Notes: a model not told the origin generated them from the sequence alone. DNA of 64,000 nt from CAMDGX01 sp031424895 (GCA_031424895.1 JANPIH010000172.1:1-64000), one strand, 5' to 3'. Counted from the stretch's first letter, positions 36,076-47,158 are shown. Translations and numbers: made by a program.

Positions 36076-37599
36076 TTAGCTTCGTTCGGACAGCAGGCTG
36101 AGCTGTCGGTTGTCGGCGTTGGCCATGTCGGGCAGGGGAATCGGGTAGTCCCCGGTGAAGCAGGCGTCGCAGTATTGCGGGGCGTCGGCATTGCGGCCGG
36201 AGTGGCCGAGAGCGCGGTAGAGGCCGTCCTGGCTGATGAAGGCCAGGCTGTCGGCGCCGATCAGGGTGGCCATCTCGTCCACGCTGTGGCGGGCGGCGAG
36301 CAGCTTGCCGCGCTCGGGCGTGTCGATGCCGTAGAAGCAGGAATGGGTCGTGGGCGGCGAGGAGATGCGCATGTGCACCTCGGCCGCCCCGGCGGCGCGG
36401 ACCATTTCGACGATCTTGCGGCTGGTGGTGCCGCGCACGATGCTGTCGTCGACCAGGATGACGCGCTTGCCTTTCAACACGCCGCGGTTGGCGGAGTGTT
36501 TCAGCTTCACGCCGAGGTGGCGGATGCTGTCGGTCGGCTCGATGAAGGTGCGGCCGACATAGTGGTTGCGGATGATGCCGAGCTCGAACGGGATGCCGCT
36601 TTCCTCGGCATAGCCCATCGCCGCCGGCACGCCGCTGTCGGGCACCGGGACGATGACGTCGGCGTCGACATGGCTTTCGCGGGCGAGTTCGGCGCCGATA
36701 TTCTTGCGCGCGGCATAAACGCCGGTGCCCTCCATGACGGAATCCGGGCGGGCGAAGTAGATGTATTCGAACACGCAGAAGCGCGGCGGCGCCTTGGTGA
36801 AGGGCTTGATGCTGTGCACGCCCTGGTCGGTGACGACGACGATCTCGCCGGGTTCCACGTCGCGCACGAAGTCGGCGCCGACGATGTCCAGCGCGCAAGT
36901 TTCGCTGGCCAGCACCCAGGCGCGTTCGCCCTCGGCGTTCTGCAGCTGGCCGAGGATGAGCGGGCGAACGCCGAGCGGGTCGCGGGCACCGATCAGGGCC
37001 TCGTTGGTCAGCGCGATGAGGGAGTAGGCGCCGATCACCTGCTTCAGCGCGTCGATCAGGCGGTCGACCACGGTGGAATACTGGCTGATGGCGATGAGGT
37101 GGATGAACACCTCGCTATCCATGGTGGACTGGAACAGGCAGCCGCGGCGCACTAGCATGCGGCGCAGGCCGGTGGCGTTGGTGAGGTTGCCGTTGTGCGC
37201 GACGGCCAGCCCGCCGAACTCGAAATCGGCATACAGCGGCTGGACGTTGCGCAGGACGGTTTCGCCGGTGGTGGCGTAGCGGTTGTGGCCGAGGGCGGAG
37301 GCGCCAGGAAGGCCGGCGATGACCTTGGCGTCGCCGAAGTTTTCGCCGACCAGGCCGAGGCCGCGGTGTTGGTGGAAGTGATGGCCGTCATAAGCGACGA
37401 TGCCGGTGGCTTCCTGGCCGCGGTGCTGGAGGGCGTGCAGGCCGAGGGCGGTGAGTGCGGCGGCGTCGGAGTGGTTCCACAGGCCGAAGACGCCGCATTC
37501 CTCGTGCATCTTGTCATCGTCCCCCGGAAGGGGGCGGGGGGAGATGTCCCCCGGCTGGGGGGCGGCTTTTCCCGGCATGTCCGCGGCATGGTGGGTCAT
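36076..37599 (-). CDS. purF: Amidophosphoribosyltransferase
   Basis: First committed step of purine synthesis: PRPP plus glutamine to phosphoribosylamine. The 507-residue protein has a 34-residue propeptide, then catalytic Cys35 (MHEECGVFGLW) of an Ntn-type glutaminase. The phosphoribosyltransferase domain carries the PRPP loop VILVDDSIVRGTTSRK. Cys residues in RFCVFEYIYFARPDS and PQYCDACFTGDYP match the iron-sulfur (Bacillus) type. It is 34 bp downstream of cvpA, the classic pairing. Confidence 0.96.
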   Translation of the reverse strand: MTHHAADMPGKAAPQPGDISPRPLPGDDDKMHEECGVFGLWNHSDAAALTALGLHALQHRGQEATGIVAYDGHHFHQHRGLGLVGENFGDAKVIAGLPGASALGHNRYATTGETVLRNVQPLYADFEFGGLAVAHNGNLTNATGLRRMLVRRGCLFQSTMDSEVFIHLIAISQYSTVVDRLIDALKQVIGAYSLIALTNEALIGARDPLGVRPLILGQLQNAEGERAWVLASETCALDIVGADFVRDVEPGEIVVVTDQGVHSIKPFTKAPPRFCVFEYIYFARPDSVMEGTGVYAARKNIGAELARESHVDADVIVPVPDSGVPAAMGYAEESGIPFELGIIRNHYVGRTFIEPTDSIRHLGVKLKHSANRGVLKGKRVILVDDSIVRGTTSRKIVEMVRAAGAAEVHMRISSPPTTHSCFYGIDTPERGKLLAARHSVDEMATLIGADSLAFISQDGLYRALGHSGRNADAPQYCDACFTGDYPIPLPDMANADNRQLSLLSERS

Positions 37600-37633
37600 G
37601 GGCTACTCCTGGCGAGGCGGGGCAGGCGCGGGA

Positions 37634-38203
37634 TCAGGGCTTGGGCTGCTGGCGGCCAAGGGGGACTGCCTGGAGCAGGTCGAGCGAGCGGGTGGCCGGC
37701 ATCGGGGGCGGCACGGGGACGCTGGGGCGGAAGCGTTCGGGGATCTGGTCGGCCAGAGTGCTCGCCGCCTCGGCGACGATCGGCAGGAGGCGGGCCTCAC
37801 GCACCGGCTGCGGCCAGCGTTCGGATACGGCGAGCCATCCTGCTGCGATATAGGCAGCCACGACCAGCGCCGCACCCCTGGCGATGCCAAAGGCGATGCC
37901 CAACGTACGGTCAAGCGCGCCGAGGCCGAGGCTGTGGACCGCCTGGGCAATGATGCTGGTGACGACGGTCAGCGCCAGCAGGCCGGCGAGGAACAGTCCG
38001 GCATGGCCGATGATGTCGCCCATCTGGTCGTTGCCGACCAGGTTGCGGGCGGGCAGGCGGACGTAGTCGATGCCCATATAGGAGAGATAGGCGGCGCCGG
38101 CCCAGGCGACAATGCCCAGCGCTTCGCGCACGAAGCCACGCATGAAGGCGACCGACGCGGAGATCGCCACGACCACCAGGACGGCGAGATCGACCCAGTT
38201 CAA
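37634..38203 (-). CDS. cvpA: CvpA family membrane protein
   Basis: An inner-membrane protein (189 residues) of the colicin V production family, commonly upstream of purF. Four hydrophobic segments, the conserved start LNWVDLAVLVVVAISASVAF and RGFVREALGIVAWAGAAY. The start is set at TTG 38203 because no in-frame ATG or GTG lies near the conserved N-terminus; the next in-frame ATG (38335) is inside radA. No good ribosome-binding site is seen, so the start is uncertain. Confidence 0.82.
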   Translation of the reverse strand: MNWVDLAVLVVVAISASVAFMRGFVREALGIVAWAGAAYLSYMGIDYVRLPARNLVGNDQMGDIIGHAGLFLAGLLALTVVTSIIAQAVHSLGLGALDRTLGIAFGIARGAALVVAAYIAAGWLAVSERWPQPVREARLLPIVAEAASTLADQIPERFRPSVPVPPPMPATRSLDLLQAVPLGRQQPKP

Positions 38204-38229
38204 TGAACGGACCAGGAGCGGATAGCCAT

Positions 38230-38268
38230 GGGGCGGGATACGGCCATGGGGGCACCGTATATCGCCCC
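38230..38268. other. Large imperfect palindrome between radA and cvpA
   Basis: GGGGCGGGATACGG (38230-38243) and CCGTATATCGCCCC (38255-38268) form 12 of 14 pairs around an 11-nt loop. It lies in the radA-cvpA gap about 27 bp before the predicted cvpA start. It could be an operator or a structure affecting cvpA-purF expression. Confidence 0.45.
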
Positions 38269-38306
38269 TTGGCCCCACGGCGCCACCCCACCGCTTGGGC
38301 CGGCGG

Positions 38307-39722
<1,416 letters not shown>

Positions 39723-39737
39723 CAGCGGAGGGAAGAC

Positions 39738-39889
39738 AGGAAGGGCTTCTTTTTTTGTAAAAAAAGAAGCAAAAAAACTTTATTCCATTGGCGGTGTTGA
39801 TGCCCCGCAAGGGCGTGCCCGCATTCACCGGACGCAAAAGAATAAAGTTTTTTTGCTTCTTTTTGTTCACAAAAAGAAGATTCCTTCCT
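39738..39889. repeat. AT-rich two-armed palindrome, copy 7 (complete)
   Basis: Left arm: CTTCTTTTTT / AAAAAAGAAG, loop TGTA, then CAAAAAAACTTTATTC. Right arm: GAATAAAGTTTTTTTG then CTTCTTTTTG / CAAAAAGAAG, loop TTCA, ending TTCCTTCCT. TATTC and GAATA pair across a 50-nt core. It nearly fills the gap between the gmhA stop and the radA start. Confidence 0.88.
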
Positions 39890-40497
39890 CATTTCGCGAC
39901 GTCCAGTGCCTGATCGGGAAACATCACCCGCTCCACCAGCGCGCAGACGATATGCGCGGCGGTGATGTGGATCTGCTGGATGATCGGCGTCCAGGTGGAG
40001 GGCGCGCGGAGCAGGTGGTTGCAGAGCGGGGCCATCGTGCCGCCGCCGTGGCCGGTGAAGCCGAGGGTTGCGAGGCCGCCGGCCCGCGCGGTTTCGAGGG
40101 CGCGCAGGATGCTGGGGGAGTTGCCGCTGGTCGAGATGGCGAGGAAGACGTCGCCGGGGCGGCCGAGGGCGCGGACCTGGCGTTCGAAGACATGGTCGTA
40201 GCCGTAGTCGTTGGCTGTCGCGGTCATGGCGGAGCTGTCCGTGGTCAGCGCGATGGCGGGCAGGGGGGCGCGGTCGAACATCAGGCGCGAGACGAATTCG
40301 CCGGCGATGTGTTGGGCGTCGGCCGCGCTGCCGCCGTTGCCGGCGAGCAGCAGCTTGCCGCCGGCTTTCATGCGGGTGGTAATGGCCTCGGCCATGGCGA
40401 GCATCACGCGGGTGGCCTCGGCATCGGCGGCAAATGTGTCCAGGGCGGTGCGGCTGGCGCCGAGGTAGTGGGCGACGTAGCGCGGGGCATCAGGCAT
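39889..40497 (-). CDS. gmhA: Sedoheptulose-7-phosphate isomerase (SIS domain)
   Basis: Converts sedoheptulose 7-phosphate to D-glycero-D-manno-heptose 7-phosphate, the entry to LPS-core heptose. The 202-residue SIS-domain protein has the substrate loop LLLAGNGGSAADAQHIAGEF and the second loop FLAISTSGNSPSILRALE. The ATG at 40497 has GGGAG upstream and overlaps the rmuC end by 8 nt. A DiaA-like role is the alternative, but the motifs favour GmhA. Confidence 0.9.
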   Translation of the reverse strand: MPDAPRYVAHYLGASRTALDTFAADAEATRVMLAMAEAITTRMKAGGKLLLAGNGGSAADAQHIAGEFVSRLMFDRAPLPAIALTTDSSAMTATANDYGYDHVFERQVRALGRPGDVFLAISTSGNSPSILRALETARAGGLATLGFTGHGGGTMAPLCNHLLRAPSTWTPIIQQIHITAAHIVCALVERVMFPDQALDVAK

Positions 40498-41857
40498 TTC
40501 GGTCTCCCGGTGCGGTATCCTCTTCCGCCTCCATCGCGGCCTCGTCAACCGCGTCGCTCTCGCCAAGGTCCAGGGGGGCACCGATCAGCGCGGCGGCGGC
40601 TTCGGGCTCCAGCGCCTCGACGGATTTCAGTTTGCGCTGGATCTGGCCGGTGCGGGTTTTCATCTGCTGGATCGTGTTGCTGAAGGCGCCGGCCTGCTTG
40701 GCGAGGCGGTCGATCACGCCGTCCATCTTCTGCATTTCGGTGCGCGCGGCCCCGAGCAGGAGACGCACCTCGTCGGCCTTCTGTTCCAGCGCCAGCGTCA
40801 CATGACCCAGGTGGATGGTGCGCAGCAGGGCGGGGAACAGGCTGGGGCCCATCACCACCACGCGGTGCAGCCGGCCCAACTCGTCCACCAGCCCGTCGAT
40901 GCGTGCGACCTCGGCATACAGGCCGTCGGTGGGCAGGTACATCACCGCGAACTCCACCGTGGTTGGCGGCAGGATGTATTTCTCGGCGATCTTGCGCGCT
41001 TCGGTGCGCACGCGGGTGGCAAGTGCCCGGCGGGCGGCGCGCTCGGCCTCGGGGTCGGCGTTGTCCTGGGCGGTGAGCAGGCGTTCATAATCCTCCACCG
41101 GAAATTTGGCATCGACCGGAAGGCGGGGGCGGACGCTGCCGCGCATCGGCATGATGATGGCGAACTCGACAGCGTCGTCGCTGCCTTCGCGCGGCTTCCA
41201 GTTGGTGTCGTAGGCGCCGGCGGGCAGCACGTCGTCGAGCATGGCGCGCACCTGGGTCTCGCCCCAGCCGCCGCGGGTTTTGACGTTGCCGAACAGGCGC
41301 TTGATATCGCCGATCTGGGCGCCGACGGCCTGCATCTCGCCCATCGCCTTCTGCACCTGGGCAAACTGCTCGGTGACGCGGGCGAAGCTGGCGGACATCT
41401 GCTGCTCGACGGCTTTGGCGAGCTGTTCGTTCACGGCAGCGTTGATTTCGCCGAGTTTCTTCTCGTTCCCTGCGCGCAGGGCGGCGAGCTCCTCGCGCTG
41501 CTGGGTGGCCGCGCGCCCAGCCTGGTCGGCCAGCGCGCGAAGCTGTTCGGCGAGCGTGCGGGCGATGTCGGCCAGGCGGGTTTCGTTGCTGGCACGCAGG
41601 GCGTCGATAGCGGCGGTTACCTCGCCGCGCAGGGCCTGGCCGCCCTGAGCCTGGGCGCTGGACAGCGCGCGCTCGGCGGCGGCGAGGCTGGCGCGCAGGG
41701 TTTCGGCCTCGGTGCGCTGGCCGGCGAGCACGCGTTCCTCCAGCAGGCGCAGCCGTTCGACCGCGCCGCCGTGCCGGCGCAGGGCCAGAACTGCCACCAG
41801 GATCGCCAGCAGCACGGAGGCCGCGGCCGTCGCCGCGAGAACCAGTTCGACCGTCAT
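40490..41857 (-). CDS. rmuC: DNA recombination protein RmuC
   Basis: Limits DNA inversions in the family; contains a PD-(D/E)XK nuclease-like core. The 455-residue protein has an N-terminal membrane segment (VELVLAATAAASVLLAILVA), a long coiled coil (about 35-170) and the RmuC core with RGGWGETQVRAMLDDVLP, LPVDAKFPVEDYERLL and ILPPTTVEFAVMYLPTDGLY. It is co-transcribed with gmhA (8-nt overlap). Confidence 0.93.
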   Translation of the reverse strand: MTVELVLAATAAASVLLAILVAVLALRRHGGAVERLRLLEERVLAGQRTEAETLRASLAAAERALSSAQAQGGQALRGEVTAAIDALRASNETRLADIARTLAEQLRALADQAGRAATQQREELAALRAGNEKKLGEINAAVNEQLAKAVEQQMSASFARVTEQFAQVQKAMGEMQAVGAQIGDIKRLFGNVKTRGGWGETQVRAMLDDVLPAGAYDTNWKPREGSDDAVEFAIIMPMRGSVRPRLPVDAKFPVEDYERLLTAQDNADPEAERAARRALATRVRTEARKIAEKYILPPTTVEFAVMYLPTDGLYAEVARIDGLVDELGRLHRVVVMGPSLFPALLRTIHLGHVTLALEQKADEVRLLLGAARTEMQKMDGVIDRLAKQAGAFSNTIQQMKTRTGQIQRKLKSVEALEPEAAAALIGAPLDLGESDAVDEAAMEAEEDTAPGDRNA

Positions 41858-41900
41858 CTGCCCCGCCCGCCGACTCGCACCTTGCCGAGTCGCCGGCGGA

Positions 41901-43100
41901 TTATGCCACGTGCGGGCGCCGTGCCGCGTATTCCACCGCCAGCCACGACAGCAGGCCGGCGGCAAGGAAACCCAGCATCACCAGCGCCACGCCCAGCGGG
42001 CCGAGCGTGGGGTACAGCGCCGCCACCAGCACGCCGGAGGCCGCCATGCACAGCATCTGCCCGCAGCCCATCAGCGCGGCGGTCACGCCGGCATGGTGTG
42101 GCACGGGCTCCAGCGCGGCATGGGTGATGTTTGGCGTGGTTAAGCCGCGGCAGATGCCAATGACCACGATGAACGGGATGAAGGTTTCCAGCCGTACAAC
42201 GCCGGCCAGCAGGAACCCGGCGGCGCACAGGGCGGCGAGCGGCGCGATCGTCAGCCCGGCGGCCAGCGGCACGCGCGCGCCGACGCCGCGGCGGGCAAGG
42301 TGATTGTTGATGGCCGAGCCGACCAGGATGCCGGAGGAGGTGATGGCGAACAGCAGGCCAAACACCTGGGTGCTGACCCCCATGGTGCCCATGAGCACCA
42401 GCGGCGAAGAGGCGATGAAGGCAAACAGCCCGCCCGAGCCAAGCGTGTTCACCAATACGTAGCTCATGGTACGGCGATGGCGCAGCACCGCGGCATAGCG
42501 GCCAAGCAGGTCCAACCGCGCGCCGGGCACCGGCGGGCGGCTTTCGGCCAGGCCCAGGAACACCGACACCACCAGCACCGCGCCAGCCAGCGACAGCGCG
42601 GCGTAGATCAGCCGCCATTCGCCGGTCAGCAGGATCAGCCCGCCCAGGGTGGGGGCGATGATCGGCGCGATGGTGATGACCATGCTGACCTGGCTCATCT
42701 TGATGCGCCCGGCCTGGCCGTCGAAGCTGTCGCGCACCACGGCCATGGCGAGCGTGGTACCCCCCGCCGCCCCGATGCCCTCCAGCAGGCGGAAGGCCAG
42801 CAGCGCCTCGATCGTTGGTGAGAGCGCGGCGCCGAGGCCGGCGAGCGCGTAAAGCGACATGCCCCACAGCATCACCGGCCGGCGCCCGTGGCGGTCGGAC
42901 AGCGGGCCCATCACCAGCTGCGCCACGCCGAACCCGACCAGGAACAGCGACAATGTCAGCGCCGCCTGCGCAGGGGTGGCGCCGAGCGATTCCTGAAGCA
43001 GCGTCAACCCCGGCAAGCCAAGATCGATCGACAGAGGCGGCAGCGCGGCGAGCGCTCCGATAAGGAATGTGAAGCCGACGGAGTGCGGTCTAAGCGCCAT
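41901..43100 (-). CDS. MFS transporter, Bcr/CflA drug-resistance family
   Basis: A 399-residue, 12-helix major facilitator, probably a proton-driven exporter. Diagnostic segments are SLFLVGFGVAQLVMGPLSDR, the motif A RHGRRPVMLWG and the Bcr/CflA-like EGIGAAGGTTLAMAVVRDSF. The substrate is unknown. The 199 bp between its start and the helicase gene (43101-43299) has no gene or recognised RNA; it is the likely promoter region. Confidence 0.9.
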   Translation of the reverse strand: MALRPHSVGFTFLIGALAALPPLSIDLGLPGLTLLQESLGATPAQAALTLSLFLVGFGVAQLVMGPLSDRHGRRPVMLWGMSLYALAGLGAALSPTIEALLAFRLLEGIGAAGGTTLAMAVVRDSFDGQAGRIKMSQVSMVITIAPIIAPTLGGLILLTGEWRLIYAALSLAGAVLVVSVFLGLAESRPPVPGARLDLLGRYAAVLRHRRTMSYVLVNTLGSGGLFAFIASSPLVLMGTMGVSTQVFGLLFAITSSGILVGSAINNHLARRGVGARVPLAAGLTIAPLAALCAAGFLLAGVVRLETFIPFIVVIGICRGLTTPNITHAALEPVPHHAGVTAALMGCGQMLCMAASGVLVAALYPTLGPLGVALVMLGFLAAGLLSWLAVEYAARRPHVA

Positions 43101-43299
43101 AAACCTCTCTAATCCATGCTGGTATAGTTGTCACTACGCAACCACGACCGACCAGGGCGCCGCGGCGGCACCGGCGGAAGTTGCACAGCTGGCACGGAGC
43201 GACGATAGCGCCGTAGCGCACATGATACGACAGCGCATTGCGTAAACGATACCATCGTCTACAATTAATTACCCGAGCGCATGTTTTGGGGCACCCCGC

Positions 43300-46083
43300 C
43301 TAGGCGAGAAAATCCCGCACCTGCGCCGCCGCATCGGCCAACCCCACGCGCTGCACCGCCACCCCCTGCGGGAAGGCCGAGAGCAGCCGGCTGGGCGTGG
43401 AGCGGTCCAGCAGCACGAAGGCGCCGCGGTCGGTGGCACTGCGGATCAGCCGCCCGAAGGCCTGGCGCAGGCGGAAGCGGGCCACGCGGGTGTCATAGCC
43501 GGCAGTGTCCCCGCCCGACAGGTGCACGCGGCGTTCGCGGTGCAGAATGTCCGGCCGCGGCCAGGGCACGCGCTCGAACACCACCAGGCGGAGCGCGCGG
43601 CCCGGAACGTCCACCCCGTCGCGCATCGCGTCGGTGCCGAGCAGGCAGCTGTCCTCCTCGGTGCGGAAGACATCGACCAGCGTGGCGTTGTCCATCGCGT
43701 CGACATGCTGGGCCAGCAGCGAAATGCCGGCCTCCTCCAGCGGGGCGGCGATGCGGGCGTGGACGGCGCGCAGCCGGGCGATGGCGGTGAACAGGCCGAG
43801 CCCGCCGCCGCCCGAGGCCAGGAACAGCGTGCGGTAGGCCGCCGCGAGTGCCCCGATCTCGCGCGTGTTCACGTCGGTGACGACGAAGCAGCGGGTTTGC
43901 GCCGCGTAGTCGAAAGGCGAGGCGACGGCGACGCGGATGGCTGGGCTGGGCAGATGGGTGGCGCCGACACGCGCCTCGGCATCCTCCCACGCGGCCTCGA
44001 CGTCCGCCGCCCCCGCATCGCGCAGGGTGGCGGATGTGACCAGCAACCCCTGCGCGGGGCGGGCCAGGGTGGCTGCGAAGGGGATGGTGGGGTCCAGCCA
44101 GTGGCGGTGCAGGCCGATATCGCGGTCTTCGCTTCCCCGGCGGTCCAGGCGCAGGAAGAAGATGTGCTCCGGCCGTTGGCCCGGCTCCGGCGGTGCGGCG
44201 GCGACGGCGGCCAGCATGGCGCCCCAGGCCGAGAGCGGGTCGACGGCGCGGCGCTTGAGGCTGCGGCAGGTGGCCTCGATGCGGCCGCGGGTGGCCTCGT
44301 CCAGCTCCTCCGCCTCGTCTTCCAGGCGGGCGGCGAGGCGGTCCATCAGCGTCTTGAGCGGGGCCGCCAGGCGCTGCAGGGCGCGGGCGAGGGCGGCGGC
44401 GCGATTGGGCAGGTCGGGGCCGACCGGATACAGGTCGCATTCTATCGATCCGACGGCGTCGCCGTCGCCCTGGGCGCGGGCCAGCGCCTGCACGCGGGCA
44501 GCGCGCAGGAAGGCCTCGGTGGGGTTGGCCTGCTCACCATCCAGTGTTGGAAGTTCGAGCGCCAGCCGATCCGCCCAGCCGGAGGAAGGCAGGGCGCGCG
44601 CGGCCATCAGGGCGGCATCGAGCGGGGCGAGCAGGTCGTCGCGCGCCGCGACCAGATCCTCCATGCGCCGTTTCAACCCGCGCGCGCGGGAGCGGCCGCC
44701 CTCGGCGCCAAGCAGCCAGCGCCGCAGCTCCACCGTCTCCAGCCCCGACAGCACGGCGGAAAAGGCGCCGTCGGCGGCGTCGAACAAATGGTGGCCCTCG
44801 TCGAACACGTAGCGGCCGGGCACGGAGCCGTCGTCGAGCCCGCCCCACACCGCCTGGGCCATCACCAGCGCGTGGTTGGCCACCACGAGGTCGGCCCCCC
44901 TGGCGCGCCGGATGGTATGTTCCACGAAGCACTTCTTCCAATGCTCGCAGCCGGCGTGGATGCACTCGCCGCGCCGGTCGGCGAGCCCTGCGGTATAGGC
45001 GGCGCCGAACAAGTCGGCGAACCAGCCGGGCAGGTCGCCGCCCTGGATGTCGCCGTCGGTGGTCGCCATCGCCCAGCGCGCGACCAGGCCGAGCGGGATC
45101 ACGCCCGGATGCGCGGAGCCCTGCACGCCGCCCAACACCGCGCCCATCGCGTCCTGCAGGTTCAGCAGGCACAGATAGTTCTCGCGCCCCTTGCGCACCA
45201 CCACGCGGCGGCGGCGCTCGGCGGGGTTGGGGTACAGCCGGGCCAGTTCCGCCTCCACCTGGCGCTGCAGGTGGCGGGTGAAGGTGCTGATCCACACGCT
45301 GCCCTTGTTGCGCTCGGCCCACAGGCTGGCGGGAGCGACATAGCCCAGGGTCTTGCCGGTGCCGGTGCCCGCCTCGGCCAGCACCAGATGCGGGTCGCCG
45401 CGCTGCTCGCGGGGGGCGAAGGCGTGGGTGACTGCGGCGGCATAGTCGCTCTGGCCGGGCCGCGCCTCGGCCGCGTCGCCGAGCATGGCAGCCAACCGGG
45501 TCCGCGCCTCCTCCGGGGCGACCGGCAGCGCCGAGGGGGCGGGCGGCGGCGGCAGCTCCTCCCATTCCGGCAGGCGCTTCCACACCCGCAGCACCTCGTC
45601 GGACGCAACGGCGCCCGGCAGGCCGAGTGCGGCCAGGACCGGCTCCGTCCAGCCCCAGCCGGCGCGGCCCATGCGGGCGGCGAGTTCGGACAGCGGCTTG
45701 GCGGCGGGCTGGCCGCGCAGGGCGGCGAGGCGGGCGAGCAGGGTGGTGGCGATGTCCGGCAGCGCGGCGGCGGCGTTTTCCAACCCAGGCCCCGGCGGGT
45801 CCATGTCCAGCGCCAGAGCCAGGCCACGCGGCGTCGGCGCCACGCCGCGGGCGGGCAGCACGAAGGCGAACAGTTCGAGCAGGTCGAGCGCCGGCGTTTC
45901 GCCCATCCCCAGCCGCTTCAGCGTCGCCGGCGCATGCACAAGCAGCGGCGCCTGGCCGCGCAATTGGCGGGCGGCGGCGTCGGCGGACAGCAGCAGCATC
46001 TCGCCATCGGCGGTCAGCACGGCGGCCCGGGCGGCGCCGGCCACCACGGATGGCGAATCGGGCAAGGAAAGAGGGGGGGGCAT
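43300..46083 (-). CDS. DinG/XPD-type ATP-dependent DNA helicase
   Basis: A 927-residue superfamily 2 iron-sulfur helicase of the DinG/YoaA type. After about 200 residues of N-terminal domain come Walker A (LAEAGTGTGKTLGYVAP), Cys residues suitable for the Fe-S cluster (YLCLL, then GECIHAGCEHWKKCF), the DEAH-like box (VFDEGHHLFDAAD) and the C-terminal motif RFRLRQAFGRLIRS. It unwinds damaged or structured DNA. The ATG at 46083 is chosen because further upstream the frame reads through repeat copy 8. Confidence 0.9.
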   Translation of the reverse strand: MPPPLSLPDSPSVVAGAARAAVLTADGEMLLLSADAAARQLRGQAPLLVHAPATLKRLGMGETPALDLLELFAFVLPARGVAPTPRGLALALDMDPPGPGLENAAAALPDIATTLLARLAALRGQPAAKPLSELAARMGRAGWGWTEPVLAALGLPGAVASDEVLRVWKRLPEWEELPPPPAPSALPVAPEEARTRLAAMLGDAAEARPGQSDYAAAVTHAFAPREQRGDPHLVLAEAGTGTGKTLGYVAPASLWAERNKGSVWISTFTRHLQRQVEAELARLYPNPAERRRRVVVRKGRENYLCLLNLQDAMGAVLGGVQGSAHPGVIPLGLVARWAMATTDGDIQGGDLPGWFADLFGAAYTAGLADRRGECIHAGCEHWKKCFVEHTIRRARGADLVVANHALVMAQAVWGGLDDGSVPGRYVFDEGHHLFDAADGAFSAVLSGLETVELRRWLLGAEGGRSRARGLKRRMEDLVAARDDLLAPLDAALMAARALPSSGWADRLALELPTLDGEQANPTEAFLRAARVQALARAQGDGDAVGSIECDLYPVGPDLPNRAAALARALQRLAAPLKTLMDRLAARLEDEAEELDEATRGRIEATCRSLKRRAVDPLSAWGAMLAAVAAAPPEPGQRPEHIFFLRLDRRGSEDRDIGLHRHWLDPTIPFAATLARPAQGLLVTSATLRDAGAADVEAAWEDAEARVGATHLPSPAIRVAVASPFDYAAQTRCFVVTDVNTREIGALAAAYRTLFLASGGGGLGLFTAIARLRAVHARIAAPLEEAGISLLAQHVDAMDNATLVDVFRTEEDSCLLGTDAMRDGVDVPGRALRLVVFERVPWPRPDILHRERRVHLSGGDTAGYDTRVARFRLRQAFGRLIRSATDRGAFVLLDRSTPSRLLSAFPQGVAVQRVGLADAAAQVRDFLA

Positions 46084-46140
46084 TGGCGAAGAGTATAGCC
46101 CGGGCGTGGGGGCGGTGGCCAAGGGCGTTGGTTTGCAGGC

Positions 46141-46252
46141 AGGAAGGCAAGCATGTTCTTTTTTGAAAAAAAGAACCAAAAAACTTTCCTTACATCCTTA
46201 AAGTAGAAAAGTCTTTTTGCTTCTTTTTCTTCAGAAAAAGAAGGCCTTCCTT
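46141..46252. repeat. AT-rich two-armed palindrome, copy 8 (complete)
   Basis: Left arm: GGAAGGCAAGCAT then GTTCTTTTT / AAAAAGAAC, loop TGAA, then CAAAAAACTTTCC. Right arm: AAAAGTCTTTTTG then CTTCTTTTTC / GAAAAAGAAG, loop TTCA, then GCCTTCCTT. The core is only about 20 nt. Ends at the methyltransferase stop. Confidence 0.88.
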
Positions 46253-47073
46253 CACTCCTTCCTTCCTGCCCCCACCAGGAAGGCGATCGGGATCGCCAGC
46301 CCGTGTTCCCCGCGATAGGCCTCGGCCCGGCGTGCGATCGCCGCGCGCACCTGGGCCTGGGTCGCGGTGTCCTGCGCCGCCACCGCGCTTGCAGTCACCG
46401 CCATGCCGCCCATGCCGGCCTGCCAGAGCGCCTCGGCATTGGGCATGAGAAAGCTCGTGTTGTGCGGCACCACCGCCACCTGTGCCAGCCCGGCGTCGCA
46501 CAGCAGCCCGGCGAAGGCCTGCGCGTCGGAGAACCGCATCGTGTCGTGCCCCTGCGGCATGCCCGGCGCCGGCGGCAGGCCGAGTTCGGCGATCGCCTCC
46601 CTGAACAGGCCCTGCACGCGCTGGCGCACCGGGCTGTCCCACCAGCTGAACGCCAGCCGCCCGCCGGGCGCCAGCACCCGCACGCAGTCCGCCAGGGCAA
46701 ACTGCGGATCCGGGAAATGGCCGAGGGCGAAATTGCATACCACGGCATCGAAGGCGGCGGTGGCGAAGGGCAGGGCGGTCACTTCTGCCTGGCGGAAGGC
46801 GATGCCCGGATGCGCCGCCTGCGCCAGCGCTACCATCCGGTCGGAGACATCCACCCCGGTCACCTCCGCGCCGCGCGCCCGCGCCGCCGCCGCCGCCACG
46901 CCCGGCCCGGACGCTACGTCCAGCACGCGCGCACCGCGGCCGACGGCGGCGGCATCGAGCAGCGCCTCGACCGCCAGGGCCGTCAGTGGGGCAAAATGCG
47001 CGGCGTAGGTCTCGGCGATGCGGTCGTGCGCCGCGCGCTCGAAGGCGGTGAAGGCCTTTGTGTCGAGTGCCAC
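46252..47073 (-). CDS. Class I SAM-dependent methyltransferase
   Basis: A 273-residue cytoplasmic methyltransferase (UbiE/type 11 family). Motif I is VLDVASGPGVAAAAARARGA with the acidic residue in VTGVDVSDRM; motif II/III segments are LPFATAAFDAVVCNFALGHF and VRVLAPGGRLAFSWWD. The start is GTG 47073 with a strong AAGGAGG upstream. It is divergent from lysK; the substrate is not predictable. Confidence 0.87.
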   Translation of the reverse strand: MALDTKAFTAFERAAHDRIAETYAAHFAPLTALAVEALLDAAAVGRGARVLDVASGPGVAAAAARARGAEVTGVDVSDRMVALAQAAHPGIAFRQAEVTALPFATAAFDAVVCNFALGHFPDPQFALADCVRVLAPGGRLAFSWWDSPVRQRVQGLFREAIAELGLPPAPGMPQGHDTMRFSDAQAFAGLLCDAGLAQVAVVPHNTSFLMPNAEALWQAGMGGMAVTASAVAAQDTATQAQVRAAIARRAEAYRGEHGLAIPIAFLVGAGRKE

Positions 47074-47158
47074 CTTTTCCTCCTTGTTCCACCGGCAAGA
47101 TAGCGCCGGCCCGACCCGAAGGTTCCCCGCCCCGCCCAAATCCACTAGGGTCCGCGCC

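Noticed and set aside
43101..43299. Possible tRNA or riboswitch in the gap before the MFS gene
   Set aside because: No cloverleaf, no TTCGA/GTTC-type T-loop with an acceptor stem and no known aptamer core could be traced.
43522..46098. Long + strand open frame opposite the DinG-like helicase
   Set aside because: Compositional shadow; no recognisable domain and no start context.
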